A stretch of 47,909 bases of DNA from NCBI GenBank assembly GCA_023375675.1, contig JALQBC010000089.1, forward strand, positions 1 to 47,909, written 5' to 3'. Position numbers and translations under genes: made by a program. The notes below the pieces were generated by a model. The model saw nothing but the letters and a program-made list of their open reading frames with translations, did not search any database and was not told where the DNA came from. This document shows positions 34,128-45,424 of the stretch, piece by piece (within the stretch, counting starts at the first letter, position 1; each line of letters begins with the position of its first letter). The DNA comes from Cytospora piceicola (taxonomy: Eukaryota > Ascomycota > Sordariomycetes > Diaporthales > Cytosporaceae).

Positions 34128-34641
34128 GAGAGGAAGGGAAGGAAGGGCTACGGTTCAGGTTAAAAACCTAAAAAAAACTAAGAAACTTAAGGAATTAAGA
34201 CTATTAGCTTTAATAGTAAGCTTACCTTAAAGGCTACGATTTAATTAAATATACTGTTTAATAGCTCTTTTTCTTAAGCTTTAAATTTAGGTAACTGTTT
34301 TTTAATCGGATTAAACCTTAAGCGTATATCTTAGTTCTTCTATAGAAGGTCTTATTGTAAGCCTTATTGTAATCGGCCTTATCGTAGGCCTTAAAGTAAC
34401 TGTAAGCCTTCCGGTAAGTATTAAAGGCTTTATAATATTTAGTTCTTTTAGCTGTTTAATAGTTAAAAACACTGCTTTTAACAGCTAATTAGATCTTTTA
34501 AACAGGTACTACAGCGAATTAGTATAATTATAATTTAAAGCTAAATTAAAATTAAAAACAGGTAGTATAAATCTTAAAAGTATAATTTCTGTATACTCGC
34601 GCGCCTTATAAAATAAATATTAACCTTTTTAATAGAAAGTA
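34128..34641 (+). repeat. FAM1 copy H
   Basis: Forward FAM1 lacking the 5' TTCGAATTTAAAGG and palindrome segment. Starts in the GGAAGGGAAGGAAGGGC leader and runs to AACCTTTTTAATAGAAAGTA. Confidence 0.8.
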
Positions 34642-35589
34642 TATACTTTAAGCTTTCTTTTATAAGTTAGCTACTTGTTATTTATTATATAGAATAATTA
34701 CGTTTACATTACTTAAAACCTTTTATAATATAGCTTAATAGTTTATTTAAGCTTTAAGTTATTATTATAATAACGTTTAAGTTAATACTGTTTTAAGTAT
34801 TTAAAGTATTTTTTATCTAGTAGTATTAATTATATAACTTAATACTAATTAAAGTAACCTGTCTTTTATATATAGCTTAAAATAATCTTAATAGTTAAAC
34901 CTTTTTCTTTCTTTTATTTATATTATATATTTATATTTATACTTATAATTATTATATTTAAGTTTTTAGTTAGTATTTAAAACTTTAATTTTACTTTTAT
35001 CGGTTTTATCTTTATTTAAATAATATATATATATATATTACTTTAAATAAATAGTATAAACGTTTACTAAGCTTTTAATTATTCTTTAAATTAATATATA
35101 ACTTTATATAATACTTTTAAGTTAGTTTTAAAATCTTATAAATCTATATTAACTGATTACTTAAGCTATTAAACTATTTAAATACGTTAAAGATAGCTGC
35201 TATACTTATTCCGAGCGTTATTACTATAATAAATATTATAAGAGATTTAAATATTTACGCTTTAACTATTAAAGACTTTTACCTTTAAATTAAAAGCTTT
35301 TCAGTCTTATTTATTTAGCTTTAAAAGAAGTTTAATAGCTAAAAGATCTTTTCTTTTACTTAATATATATAATTTAAACTTATAACTATTATAAATAAGC
35401 CTTTTTTATATTAAATAAAAATTTATTATTTAGTTATTTCGTTTTAACCTTTCTAATAAGTTATTAGATTTATAAGCTTTTTACTTAAATTTTAATAATA
35501 AAAGTTTTATAACTATATTCGGTATTAAAATAGCTATTTCTAGCAACCTTTAATTATAATAATATTCCTAGTAATCTTATTAAGTTTTA
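34642..35589. other. AT-rich sequence without recognisable genes
   Basis: About 950 bp of RIP-saturated DNA. It includes an AT dinucleotide run near 35023-35038. No motif recognised. Confidence 0.5.
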
Positions 35590-35926
35590 CTTATATTTAA
35601 AAGCTAATATTTCAATTATTAAGTAATTTTAAACTTTAAACTTAAATATAAGTTATAAAATTAACTTTTATAAGTTTACTATTTATTTAACTATTAGTTA
35701 TAACTTTAATTTTAATATAATATATATTAATTTATATATTAAAAACTACTTAATTATATTCTGTTTAAAATAGTTAATTTACTTAATTAAATCGTTAAAT
35801 ATAAAAGTTTAAACTAAGTTCTAACTTAAACTTTAATCTAATAAATTATATGTATATATATTTACTTTATAAGTATAAAACCGAAGTATAATCCTTTACT
35901 TTAACAGTATAAATCCTTACTTTTAA
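35590..35926. mobile_element. MITE M3-like copy, left end not clear
   Basis: The right half matches M3 (26608-27118): TTAATTTACTTAATTAAAT, then TTTATAAGTATAAAACCGAA, and the terminus AGTATAAATCCTTACT. I could not locate a matching left terminus, so the start is approximate and the copy may be truncated. Confidence 0.5.
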
Positions 35927-35963
35927 ACTTTAAACTTTATATTTACTTCTTAGCTTTTTATAA

Positions 35964-36322
35964 AAGAATAGAGATTTATACTACTTATATAAAGATTTAT
36001 ACTATTACTTTATACTATATATCGAATATAGGCCGTTATTACTATAGATTAATCTAATTAGCTAGCGTCTTAACTACTTTAATTTAATAAGTTTAATTTA
36101 ATTACTTTAATTATCTTAATTTAATAGCTTTAATTAATTTAATTTTAATCGGTTTAATTATTTTAAGTAGTTGCTTTAATTAGTTACTATTAAACGTTAT
36201 AATATATTTAAGTAGTTAATAAAGCAGGTAGCCTTTTTAATTTAGCTAATTAGATTAATTTATAATAATAAGGCCTTTTAATTTAAATACTATATATTAT
36301 AACAGTATAAATCTCTGTTCTT
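35964..36322. mobile_element. MITE M4 (MULE-related), 359 bp, perfect 8-bp TSD
   Basis: Left end AAGAATAGAGATTTATACTA with a second AAGATTTATACTATTA block. Right end AGTATAAATCTCTGTTCTT. Flanked by identical 8-bp duplications TTTTATAA at 35956-35963 and 36323-36330. The termini equal those of the MULE at 15938 after RIP-type transitions. The interior has TTAATTTAATT-type repeats and no coding capacity. Confidence 0.82.
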
Positions 36323-36330
36323 TTTTATAA

Positions 36331-37044
36331 ACTTATTACCTTAAAATAATATATATAATTTATTAAATAATTAAGAAATGTTTTATTAATAATAGCTAAT
36401 TAATATTATCTTTATTATAAACTATTAGTTAAATAATTTTATTAAAAAGCTATTATAAATCTTATATTATTATAAATAAATTTTATATTATAATTATTAT
36501 TAAAAGAATTACTATTTAAATATAAAAGCTAGTAATAAATACTTAAGTAATTAAGTTATATAGTATTATAATTAAGTAAACTATTTTATATATTTATTAT
36601 ATTTATATTTTTTATAATATTAAATTTATTTTATATAATATTTATTTAAAGTACGTTTTTATTTATAATAAACGTAATTATATTATAAATTACTATATAT
36701 TAAAGTAATAATAATATATATAAAGCAGACGTTTTTTATATATTATATAATATTAAACCTTAATTTTAACTAAAAGATAATATAATTATTTAAGCTATAA
36801 ATAATAAAAGTCTTATTATCTTTAAACAGCTATTATATATATATATATATATTAATATTATTTAATTTACTTTTAATAGTAAAGATTTAATATAGTTTAT
36901 ATATTACTTATAAGTATAAAAAAGAATATATTTAACTTTAAATATAAATTATTCTTAAATATAAACTTTTTTTATATATAAAGTATATTAAAGGTACTAA
37001 CTAACTAACTAACTAACTAAATATATAATATTTCTTTCTTTTCT
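36331..37044. other. AT-rich sequence without recognisable genes
   Basis: About 700 bp with no supported feature apart from a short (AT)n run near 36836-36851 and a CTAA-type run near 36997-37020, where the reverse FAM2 copy begins. Confidence 0.5.
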
Positions 37045-39467
37045 CTTTTTCCTTTTTAAGTTATAAGACTTAAGTTCTTATCTTTAAAGCGAGCTTTATA
37101 TACTATAGATTAAATCTCTACTCTTTTACGTACGTTTTATATACGCCCTGCCTATCTTACCTTGCTAATATAGCCTATACCCCCTTTATTATTACCCGGC
37201 CTATAACTATTTTTACGTTATATCTTTTCTATATAATAGATATTACCTTATAAACGGTTAAGATTTTGAATAATTAGGTTAAACTTATTCTTTTCGTTAA
37301 ATTCTTATAAAAAGCTTAGCTAACGTAATCGTCTCTTTAATACTCTGTTGCCGCTTTACTATAAATAGAAAAAAAGAATAGATAAGCCTATACTAAAATC
37401 CTTATAACTACAGCTATAGTATTTAATAACTCATTATTTATATTTACTATTAATACTTAATAGAAGTAGATATTTTAAGTATATAACGTTTTATAATATA
37501 TACTTATATAGCTAGCCTGATTTACCGTTAATTTACTAATTATAACGGCTTTTAAACTATTCTTTTTTACTAACTTTAAACTAACGTTAATCGCTTTACT
37601 TATAGCCCTTATAACCCTTCTACGCCTTATAAAGCCGTATTTACCTACTTTTATTACGTTTTATATTTTTATTATAATTATAAAATCTATAACTTTTATT
37701 TTAAATAATATTATACGTTAACTGTAATTATTACGTTAAATTTTAACTTAACTTACTTATTTAGTTAAACTTTTTAAACTTAAAACTAATAATCGACTCT
37801 TTTTATAAATTATATATATATATATAGATAATACGATATTGTTTTATAAAAGTTAAAGTAGCTATTTAAACCGTTATAAGCTTTACTTCGAATAAAATTA
37901 TAAAAGTATAAAAAGTTTATATTAATTTTACGTTTTATCTTTTTAACTAATTTATATAAACCTACTTTTTTACTTTTTAACTATTCTTTAATAGCTATAA
38001 CTTTAAAATCGAACTTACCGTCTTATAGTATATAATAATCGTAGCCCGAATACTTATTATAATCTGTTATTTCGATAGTAGTAAATATAATATATATAGC
38101 TTTTTTTTAACTAAAGTAAAAGTAGCTACCAGGTAAGCCTTAATTAGCTATTAACCTTTTAATATTACCTCGATAAATCTCTTTATTATAACTAAATACT
38201 TTCCTTTTATAAGTTAATTTAAGCTAGCTTTTAACTTTTTAACTTTTTATTAGCTTAACGTTTTAAATGTAAAACATAGGTTATATAATATACTTAGTAT
38301 ACGGATTTTTATAATTTATATAGCTATACTTATATAAAATAATACTTTAATTATAATAAGTTTTATTATAACTTACTTTATAAAAACCTTTTATAATATA
38401 TTAACTATTAAAGCTTATACGTTATAAGCTTTTTTAACTATCCGGCTTACTTTAAACGTAAAAACAGCTAACTTTCTTATTTTACTATATAATAGTTATA
38501 AGCTTTATATAAGCTTAAGGTTAAAGAATTCTAAGCTATATACCTGACTACGCCGGTATTTCTGGCCGATGTTACTACTAATAAACCGGACTTAATCTGT
38601 ACCGATCTTTTTAAATTTATATTAGAAACGGCTTAAAATATTACAATTACCTCTTCCTCTCTTTTTTTAAATAATACGTTACCCTTTTAATCTTAACCTT
38701 TTTATTATTAATATCGTCCGGCCCGACTTACTATAAATAACCTGTTAATAAATTTAGCTTTTACGTTAATTAATATATATTATTTAAAAAAACTTATTAC
38801 GTTTTAAAGTAACGTTTAAACTTTTAGCTTTATATATAATATCGCTTTTAATCTTATTTATAAAACTAGCGTTAATATAATCTTTATTTAAAACTTATAG
38901 GCCGGGTTTAAAAACTAATATTACTTTATTAAAATTTATTTAAGCTTTAATACTTTTATATTAATAAAAGATTAAACTATAGCCTTTTTTATTATTACTT
39001 ATATTAAAAAATCCTTATATTATTTAATATATTAACTATATCTATTTAACTTATTATATTACTATATTGTTTCTGTTAATAGTATTACTTTTATAAACTT
39101 ATATCGCCGATAATTAAAAACTAACTAAATTCTAAAATAGTTAAAATATTAAGTAGTTTTTTATAACTTTATTATTATAAGCGATTTTAACGCCGTTTAC
39201 TAAACTTAATAGCTTAATTATAGTCGTTATATAAAACTAGGTAATCGGATCGTTATATAAGCTAATAACGTCGGCTTTATAACTTTTAACTTTTTTACCT
39301 TTATTTATAACCTCGATAATACTATCGACTTTATTTTCTTTTAACGTTTTCGAAGCTATTATTTAAATACTTTACTTTTTATATATTAGATCAGACTATA
39401 ATACTTTATAAACTACGGTTTTTCCTAGTATACTACGTCGATATAAAACTTCCCGGCTTTATTTTAA
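37045..39467 (-). pseudogene. FAM2 coding repeat, reverse copy
   Basis: Reverse complement of the FAM2 3' two-thirds (compare 31000-33190). For example, TTCTTATCTTTAAAGCGAGC at 37075 corresponds to the CTCTCTTTAAGGATAGGAAC region near 33140. All frames are closed by RIP stops. The 5' part is missing: the copy ends at the P motif at 39468, much as copy 2 is cut by P at 29737. Confidence 0.6.
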
Positions 39468-39636
39468 CTAAAGAACGGCGGTAAGACCGCTTACCGAAAA
39501 GGCCTTCTGTTAAGAAGGACCGGAATCTTAATAGCTATTTAGGTAAATACGTTATTTAGGCTGCTCCGGATCTGATAGAATAACGCCTTTTAAACGTTAC
39601 TCTATCGTTTCTTCTATAGCCTTAAGCGGCGAAATA
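39468..39636 (+). repeat. P motif, forward
   Basis: CTAAAGAACGGCGGTAAGAC with H1, H2 (CCTTCTGTTAAGAAGG) intact, and a partly mutated H3 around GAATAACGCCTTTTAAACGT. Followed by tract T5. Confidence 0.82.
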
Positions 39637-40439
39637 TTTATTTATATATTTACTTACTTAATAATTAAATAACTAAATTACTAGCTATTTTACTAATTAC
39701 TTTAATAGCTAATTTATTATCTGACTTATTAGCTAACTTATTTACTTACCTACCTACTTACTTATTTACTTACTAAATTACTTACCTACCTACTAACCTA
39801 CCTATTTACTTATTTACTTACTTATTAAGTAATTTGTTTATTAAGTAATTTACTTACTAGCTAACTTACCTACTTACCTACTTACCTACTTACCTACTTA
39901 CCTACTTACCTACTTACCTACTTACCTACTTACCTACTTACCTACTTACCTACTTACTTACTTACCTACTTACTTTACTAGCTAACGTTTTAACTAACTT
40001 ATTAACTTACTTACTTACTTACTTGTCTATTTACTTATTTACTTATTTACTTACTTATTAAGTTATTAAGTTAGTTATTTAACTAGCTAACTTACTAGCT
40101 ACTTTATTAACTAACCTATTAGCTAACCTAGGTATATACTTACTTACTTACTTACTTATTTACTTATTTAATAGCTTATTTACCTACTAGCTAATTTATT
40201 TATTAGCTAATTTACTAGCTAATTAATAAAATAAGTTACTAACTTACTAGCTAACCTACTAGATATTTTACTAGCTAATATATTAGCTAACCTACTTACT
40301 TACCTACTTACTTACTTATTTACTTATATACTTATTTACTTACTAGCTTATTTATATTTTAAATATAATAACTATTTATTATATATATTTACTTACTTAT
40401 ATATAACTTAGCTTATTTATAAACTAACTAACTTACTTA
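39637..40439. repeat. CTTA-type tract T5 with an 8-bp higher-order array
   Basis: About 800 bp. At roughly 39866-39957 the 8-mer CTTACCTA repeats about eleven times without change, far more regular than the flanking CTTA units. Unlike T2, the FAM1 copy to the right is reversed. Confidence 0.92.
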
Positions 40440-41189
40440 TACCTTCTGTTAGGAAGGTTGATGTTTATTTTATAAGGCGGGCGAGTATATAGAAATTGTT
40501 GCCCTTGAGAATTATACTACCTGTTTTTAATTCTGATTAGCTTTGAATTACAATCATACTGATTCGCTATAGCACCCGTTTAAAAGATCTGATTAGCTGT
40601 AAAAAGCAGTGATTTTAGCCGTCGAACGGTTAAGAGAACTAGAGATTGTAAGGCCTTTTAATGCCTGCCGGAAAACTTATAGTTACTTTAAAGCTTAGAT
40701 AAAGTCGGACTTACGATAAGGCTTATAATTAGGTTCGAACTAAGATACACGCTCGAGTTTTAGTCCGATTAAAAAGTACTTACCTAAATCTAAATCTTTA
40801 GAAAAAAGGCTATTAAACGGTATATTTAATTAAATCGTAGCCCTAAAGGTAAGCTTACTATTAAAGCTAATAGTCTTAATTCCTTAGGTTTTTAAAGTTC
40901 TTAACCCGAACCCTAGCCTTTCCTTCTCCCGAAGGCTTATATAAGCCTTTAGGTTCGAATAAAGATACACGCTCGAGTTTTAATCCGATTAAATAAAGCT
41001 AAGCTAAATCTAAATCTGTAGAAAAAGGGCTATTAAACGGTATATTTAATTAAATCGTAGCCTTTAAGGTAGGCTTACTATTAAGGCTAATAGGTTTAAT
41101 TCTCTAGGTTCTTAAGGTTCTTAACCTAAACCTTAGCCTTTCCCTTCCTTTTTCTTTACCGAAGACTTATATAAGCCTTTAAATTCGGA
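40440..41189 (-). repeat. FAM1 copy I, reverse doublet
   Basis: Full reverse unit from the 3' hairpin (ACCTTCTGTTAGGAAGG) to the leader (CTAGCCTTTCCTTCTCC, near 40912), then a second, 5'-half-only unit (GGTTCGAATAAAGATACACG at 40952 to AAATTCGG near 41188). Keeps relatively many CA and TG. It lies downstream of the minus-strand copia pol, in the same orientation as copy J upstream, so I and J could be its two LTRs. Confidence 0.82.
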
Positions 41190-41262
41190 TTAAGTTAATA
41201 AGTAAGTAAGTAGGTAAGTAAGTAGGTAAGTAGGTAAGTAAGTAGGTAAGTAAGTAAGTAAG
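41190..41262. repeat. GTAA-type tract T6
   Basis: About 70 bp of GTAAGTAG-type units beside reverse FAM1. No P motif follows. Confidence 0.9.
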
Positions 41263-41662
41263 ACGATCTAGAGCAGGGCATATCGAATAGAGTAACTTAA
41301 CTGCTATTATACACTATTTATAATAGGCGTAAGAAGCTTCTTTATATAGACTATATTAGTAGCAAGCTTTATAATAAAGTAGGCTTAAATATACCTAGAT
41401 ACGTGATATACCCTTTAGACGATACTCGAATCGTCTGTTATATATATTGTAAGCTCGCTATTATAGTATTTTAAATAATAATAAAGGCAATATAGCTATA
41501 AAAGGCTTTAATAGCTATAATAGCGCTTTTAAATAAATATAATATAATAAAATAGCGCCTACTACATACCTTTTGAATATTTCCTTTAAATTTATAAAAG
41601 CTTCCTTTTTTTCTACGCTATACCTTTTTATATTTTTTAAGCTAACGAACTTATATATACGC

Positions 41663-41706
<44 letters not shown>

Positions 41707-42499
41707 ATATACGTATATAATACCGCCTCCTGCTTTTATTAAGATACTTACGTTAGCTGCAAGAAAGATAAATAAGCCTTTTTCCGAGCTACTTTTTAGT
41801 TCGGAACTAACTTTAAAAGTAAGGTAAGCTTATTAAAAAGATTCCCCGCCTTAACGGTCCCCTTTTTAATCGTTTTTTAAAGGAATAATAGGCTTAACGT
41901 AAGCTAGCTACTTATATATATATTATTTATTTTAAGTTTTTAAACGTTTTTTACTAATTACTTTAAGTAGTTTATTGTTTAGTTAAATAATAACAGTAAT
42001 ATCTTTAGCGTTTGTTAGAATATGTTTTACGATAGTTACCTTTATTTTACCTTTACCGGTTACTTAACCGATACTTATTTCGATTAAACTAACCACGGTC
42101 GTTTTATTCGTTACGTTCGGTATATCTTAAGGTATAAATATAAGCAGGTCTTTATACTTATCGTTTACGTTACTACCGAGCTTATTAAGCTTTTTTAAAA
42201 AAAATAGCGTAACTTTTAAAGCTATATCTACTATTCGCCGTTATATAAAAGTATTACTCGACGAAGTTAAAGATAAAAAAGATAAGTAAAATAAAAGCAG
42301 CTTTTCCGTTTATAGTAAATAAAAGAAAGAGAAGGAAAACGAAGAAAAAGAATAAGATAAAGATAAAAACGAAAAACGTATTATATTTAAACGTAAGGTA
42401 AAAAAAAGCCTATATACCTTAGTTAACCTACTTTTTTAAGTAAAAGTTTACGTTTTAAGCTTTATAGTACCGGTAAAAGGTAATCCTTTTAAAATTAAA
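41263..42499. other. Unassigned region with a Lys/Glu-rich coding trace
   Basis: 41263-41590 is less AT-biased and starts abruptly after tract T6. It contains the inverted repeat AGACGAT / ATCGTCT near 41414-41433. A (TA)n run sits at 41664-41703. On the plus strand around 42170-42420 one frame reads as a charged segment (VKDKKDKQNKSSFSVYSK, then KEKENEEKE-like) with TAA or TAG only at positions compatible with Gln. I cannot assign a family. It may be the non-pol part of an element or an unrelated degraded gene. Confidence 0.4.
41664..41703. repeat. (TA)n microsatellite
   Basis: About 20 uninterrupted TA units after GCG. Confidence 0.95.
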
Positions 42500-43484
42500 A
42501 ATCTTTTCTTATACTTACTTTAAATAATAATATAACGTTATAAAGGTTTAATAATACTTTAAAGTATTTAAATTATACTTTTAATAGGTTTTTTATAAGC
42601 TTATCTGCCGGTATAAGCTCGGTTAATATATACTATATATAAAATAAGCTTTTAATATACTCTTATTTAAGCTATATATTATAAATATTAATATAATAAA
42701 GCTTTATAATTACTTTTTTATTATTTTTAATAATTAGTTTAATAGTTTACTAGTTATTATTATAAAGGTTTTATAAGCTTTTAATATTAAAAGCTAAATT
42801 TCGGAATAGCTTTTTAATTATTATAAGCTTTTTTACTATATATACTATATTTAAAAGCTTTACTTTAATAGTTAATATAGTTATAGTATATTACCGGGTA
42901 ACTTACTAATAAATAAGCCTTTTATAAAGTATTATAGTATACTTATAAGACGATTATTTAAATTCTTTATCGTTTATAAAAAAGGTATTTACTATAAAGA
43001 TAAAGACTTTTTTTTAATCGTTTTTATACTAAATCGAAAGCGTATATAAGCTATAAAGATATAAAATATTTTACTCGATAGTATTTAAATACTTTAAGCT
43101 AAGATTAATCAAAAAGTAAAAAAGTTAAGTAAAAGAAAAGGTTACGTTTACTTAAATTATTATCGCCGAGTATAAAAGTAATTTAATTTACTTTTAATAC
43201 GCTTTAATTTATTCTTTTATCGCTACTTCTTTATACTTTTTAAGCGGTATAAATAGTAAAGGAATACTCGAGGATTTCTATTTTATTAACCTGAAACGTT
43301 TAATAATCTTCTTAATATAGAAATCGTAAATAAAGTAAATATATTCTATTACTTTATCTTTAATAATATAGATTTTAAAATACTATTCTGCTTTTTTTTC
43401 AACTTTTACTTCGTATACTTATATAAGCTTATCGATTATTTTATAAGCTTTTTATTAGTTGCGTTTATAATAAATTATAAGATA

Positions 43485-43496
43485 GTTATTTACGTA
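43485..43496 (-). other. RT catalytic motif YVDD mutated to YVNN
   Basis: Minus-strand codons TAC GTA AAT AAC. Each Asn is one G-to-A change from Asp. The first lies in a TG context (the preceding codon ends in A, but the ancestral sequence is not certain), and the overall pattern is RIP-like. Confidence 0.75.
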
Positions 43497-44146
43497 AAAT
43501 ACTATAATAATAGTTTTATACTTATTTTAAAAAAGATATTACTTTTCTTTATTAAGTTTTAAACCGAGCTTTTTAAATATAAATATAAATTCTTTATATT
43601 ATAGTAATAAAGCGTCCTGTAGTTTATATAACACGTTTAATAGCTATACGTACTTTTTAAGCTTTTTAAAGCTATCCGGGAGCTTATAGTAAACCGGCTT
43701 ACTTTCGAGTAAAACGTTCAAAAGGCGTTTACTATATCGAACTATTTAATTTTAAGATTAAACTAAGTAACTATAGTAATAGTAATTCGAAACGATATTA
43801 TAGTAAGCGTAGCTACGTAAATACTTTAAAGCGTATTAATCGGTTAAAGATCGTCGCGTATATATATTTGTACTTTCCTGTATTTTAAAAAGCCGTTTTT
43901 ATCTTATTTATATATAAAAACCTATTTAAAAAAAGAGTAGCCGGCTATCGACTATATCTTTATCTATTTTTTATTACGTTCTTTTTATAATTAAAGTTTA
44001 AAGTTTTAAGTATATAGCTTTTATAAAAAGCTCGGCTATTAAATAATTTTAAAACTTTTTTTAATTATCCGGTAACGGTTTAATAAGCTTATTTTAATAT
44101 AAAAGAGAATAAATAAGTCTTATACTTTTATAAGCGGCTAAGTATT

Positions 44147-44151
44147 ATTAT
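44147..44151. repeat. Left 5-bp target-site duplication of the TRIM
   Basis: ATTAT, matched exactly at 45420-45424. Confidence 0.9.
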
Positions 44152-44348
44152 TGTTAAACTAAAGCACTAAGCCTTTTACAGAAGGCGGTATAGAAGTAGT
44201 AGGCCTAACAGAATTAACCGCTAAGCCTACTAATAGCCTTCCTTCTACACCCTTCGAGATAGCTTTACTTTTAAAGAAAATATATATAACCTTAAGCTAA
44301 CAGACTATACAATCGATTGTATTTATATTACCCTAAGCCTTACTAAAA
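44152..44348. repeat. TRIM left LTR
   Basis: About 197 bp, TGTTAAACTAAAGCACTAAG to CTTACTAAAA. Contains the palindrome ACAATCGATTGT near 44309. The last bases (AAAA instead of AACA) have lost the canonical CA. Confidence 0.88.
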
Positions 44349-45165
44349 CTAATCAGTAATTATAATAGTAATCTCTAATAGCTAGGAAAGAAAAGATAGA
44401 TCTCTCTTGCGATTAAAATATAATATATCAGGTTTCCTTTATAAGCTATTTATTAACGTTTTAAATCGCGAGATCTGTACTAAGATTAAAGCTATCTCGA
44501 CGTTATTTAAATATAGCTAACCTCCGAAAGATATCTTTAGTTAACCGTTAGCTGCCGAAAGAACTTTTAAAACTAACGGGTATAAAGACCGTCTATAAAT
44601 AAAGCTATTACAACCTACCGGCGCGCTCTATCGTATAAATATACCGTTACCTTTTACGATCTCTTTACTAATAACTAACCTTTATACGTCTTAACAAAAG
44701 GAAATCGTAAAGTAACGGTATATACTAACGAAAACCTTACTTCGAAAACGACCTTCTTTATAACCTTCCCTACGACCTTAATAATTTACCCTCTATCGTA
44801 ACCTCGAGATTATTACTATAAATAAAACTTCGAGACCTTTACGGCCTTAAACGTTATCTTTATTTAAAGCGATAAAGACCTTTCCCTCTATTACGAAGAA
44901 CGCGAAAAACGTTTAATCGTAAAGACCTTCCCTCGAAACGAACTCCTCTATTAAAAAACGCCTAGGACTTTTATTTAAGATAAAACCTTCTTTTCGATTC
45001 CTCCCCTTGCTCGGTCCGGCACAAACCCCGGTATAGACCCCTAGAGTGTCCCCTTTATTCGGTCCGGCGCAGACCTTAAATAGTAAATAAAGAACGTCGA
45101 AAGGGGTTTACGATATATCGCCTTAGATTTAACGAAGGCTATTAGAATTAGGTAGATAGAAAAGA

Positions 45166-45200
45166 ATAGAGATAGAGATAGAGATAGAGATAAAGATAAC
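45166..45200. repeat. GAGATA/GATAGA short tandem repeat in the TRIM interior
   Basis: About five units of the hexamer AGAGAT, purine-rich, ~25 bp before the right LTR. It may serve as a polypurine-like region if the element reads plus. Confidence 0.8.
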
Positions 45201-45225
45201 TACTATAAAAAGAAAAAGTTGTTAG

Positions 45226-45419
45226 TGTTAAACTAAAGCACTAAGCCTTTTACAGAAGGCGGTATAAAACTAATAGGCCTAGTAGAATTAACCGCCAGGC
45301 CTACTAATAGCCTTCCCTCTACACTTTTCGAGATAGCTTTACTTCTAAACACACACACAACCCTAAGCTAACAGACTATACGATCGATCGTATTTATATT
45401 ACCTTAAGCCCTACTAACA
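45226..45419. repeat. TRIM right LTR
   Basis: 194 bp, TGTTAAACTAAAGCACTAAG to CCCTACTAACA. Less mutated than the left LTR: GCTAACAGACTATACGATCG against GCTAACAGACTATACAATCG, and it keeps an ACACACACA stretch absent from the left copy. Confidence 0.88.
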
Positions 45420-45424
45420 ATTAT
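45420..45424. repeat. Right 5-bp target-site duplication of the TRIM
   Basis: ATTAT, identical to 44147-44151. Confidence 0.9.

Larger units (their letters stand above)
42500..44151 (-). pseudogene. Ty1/copia pol: reverse transcriptase and RNase H part
   Basis: Minus-strand reading with RIP stops shows a clear copia RT. Near 43895 it gives DKNGFLKYRKVQIYIR, then a block corresponding to the family's 'YAATLAARSFRxxxAIAAxFxLEIxQxDVVNAFLN'. After a one-base frame change near 43719-43724 it continues KPVYYKLPDSFKKLKKYV and LNVLYKLQDALLL, then FYVNNYLIIYY, where the RT signature YVDD should be. Further on come LYSAIII, the RNase H region, and near 42600 LIPADKLIKNLLK, matching the terminal copia 'MPADxLTKxL'. 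A second frame change is needed between about 42975 and 42780. Separated from its 5' half by the TRIM at 44152-45419. Confidence 0.82.
44152..45419. mobile_element. TRIM-like non-autonomous LTR retroelement, 1268 bp
   Basis: Two direct LTRs of ~195 bp bound an 877-bp interior with no coding domain, and the whole is flanked by perfect 5-bp duplications ATTAT. LTRs begin TGTTAAACTA. The right one ends CTAACA and the left one CTAAAA. The interior retains G+C-rich segments, including two copies of TTCGGTCCGGC or TCGGTCCGGC (45013 and 45059) about 45 bp apart, and a GAGATA run before the right LTR. No gag or pol similarity was seen, hence TRIM-like. RIP damage is lighter than in the copia host sequence, so the insertion is later. 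Orientation is undetermined: I saw no clear primer-binding site. Confidence 0.88.

Noticed and set aside
42170..42420. Host nuclear protein gene (Lys/Glu-rich)
   Set aside because: Only a short charged trace, with RIP stops inside, next to mobile elements. Charged low-complexity readings arise easily in this base composition.
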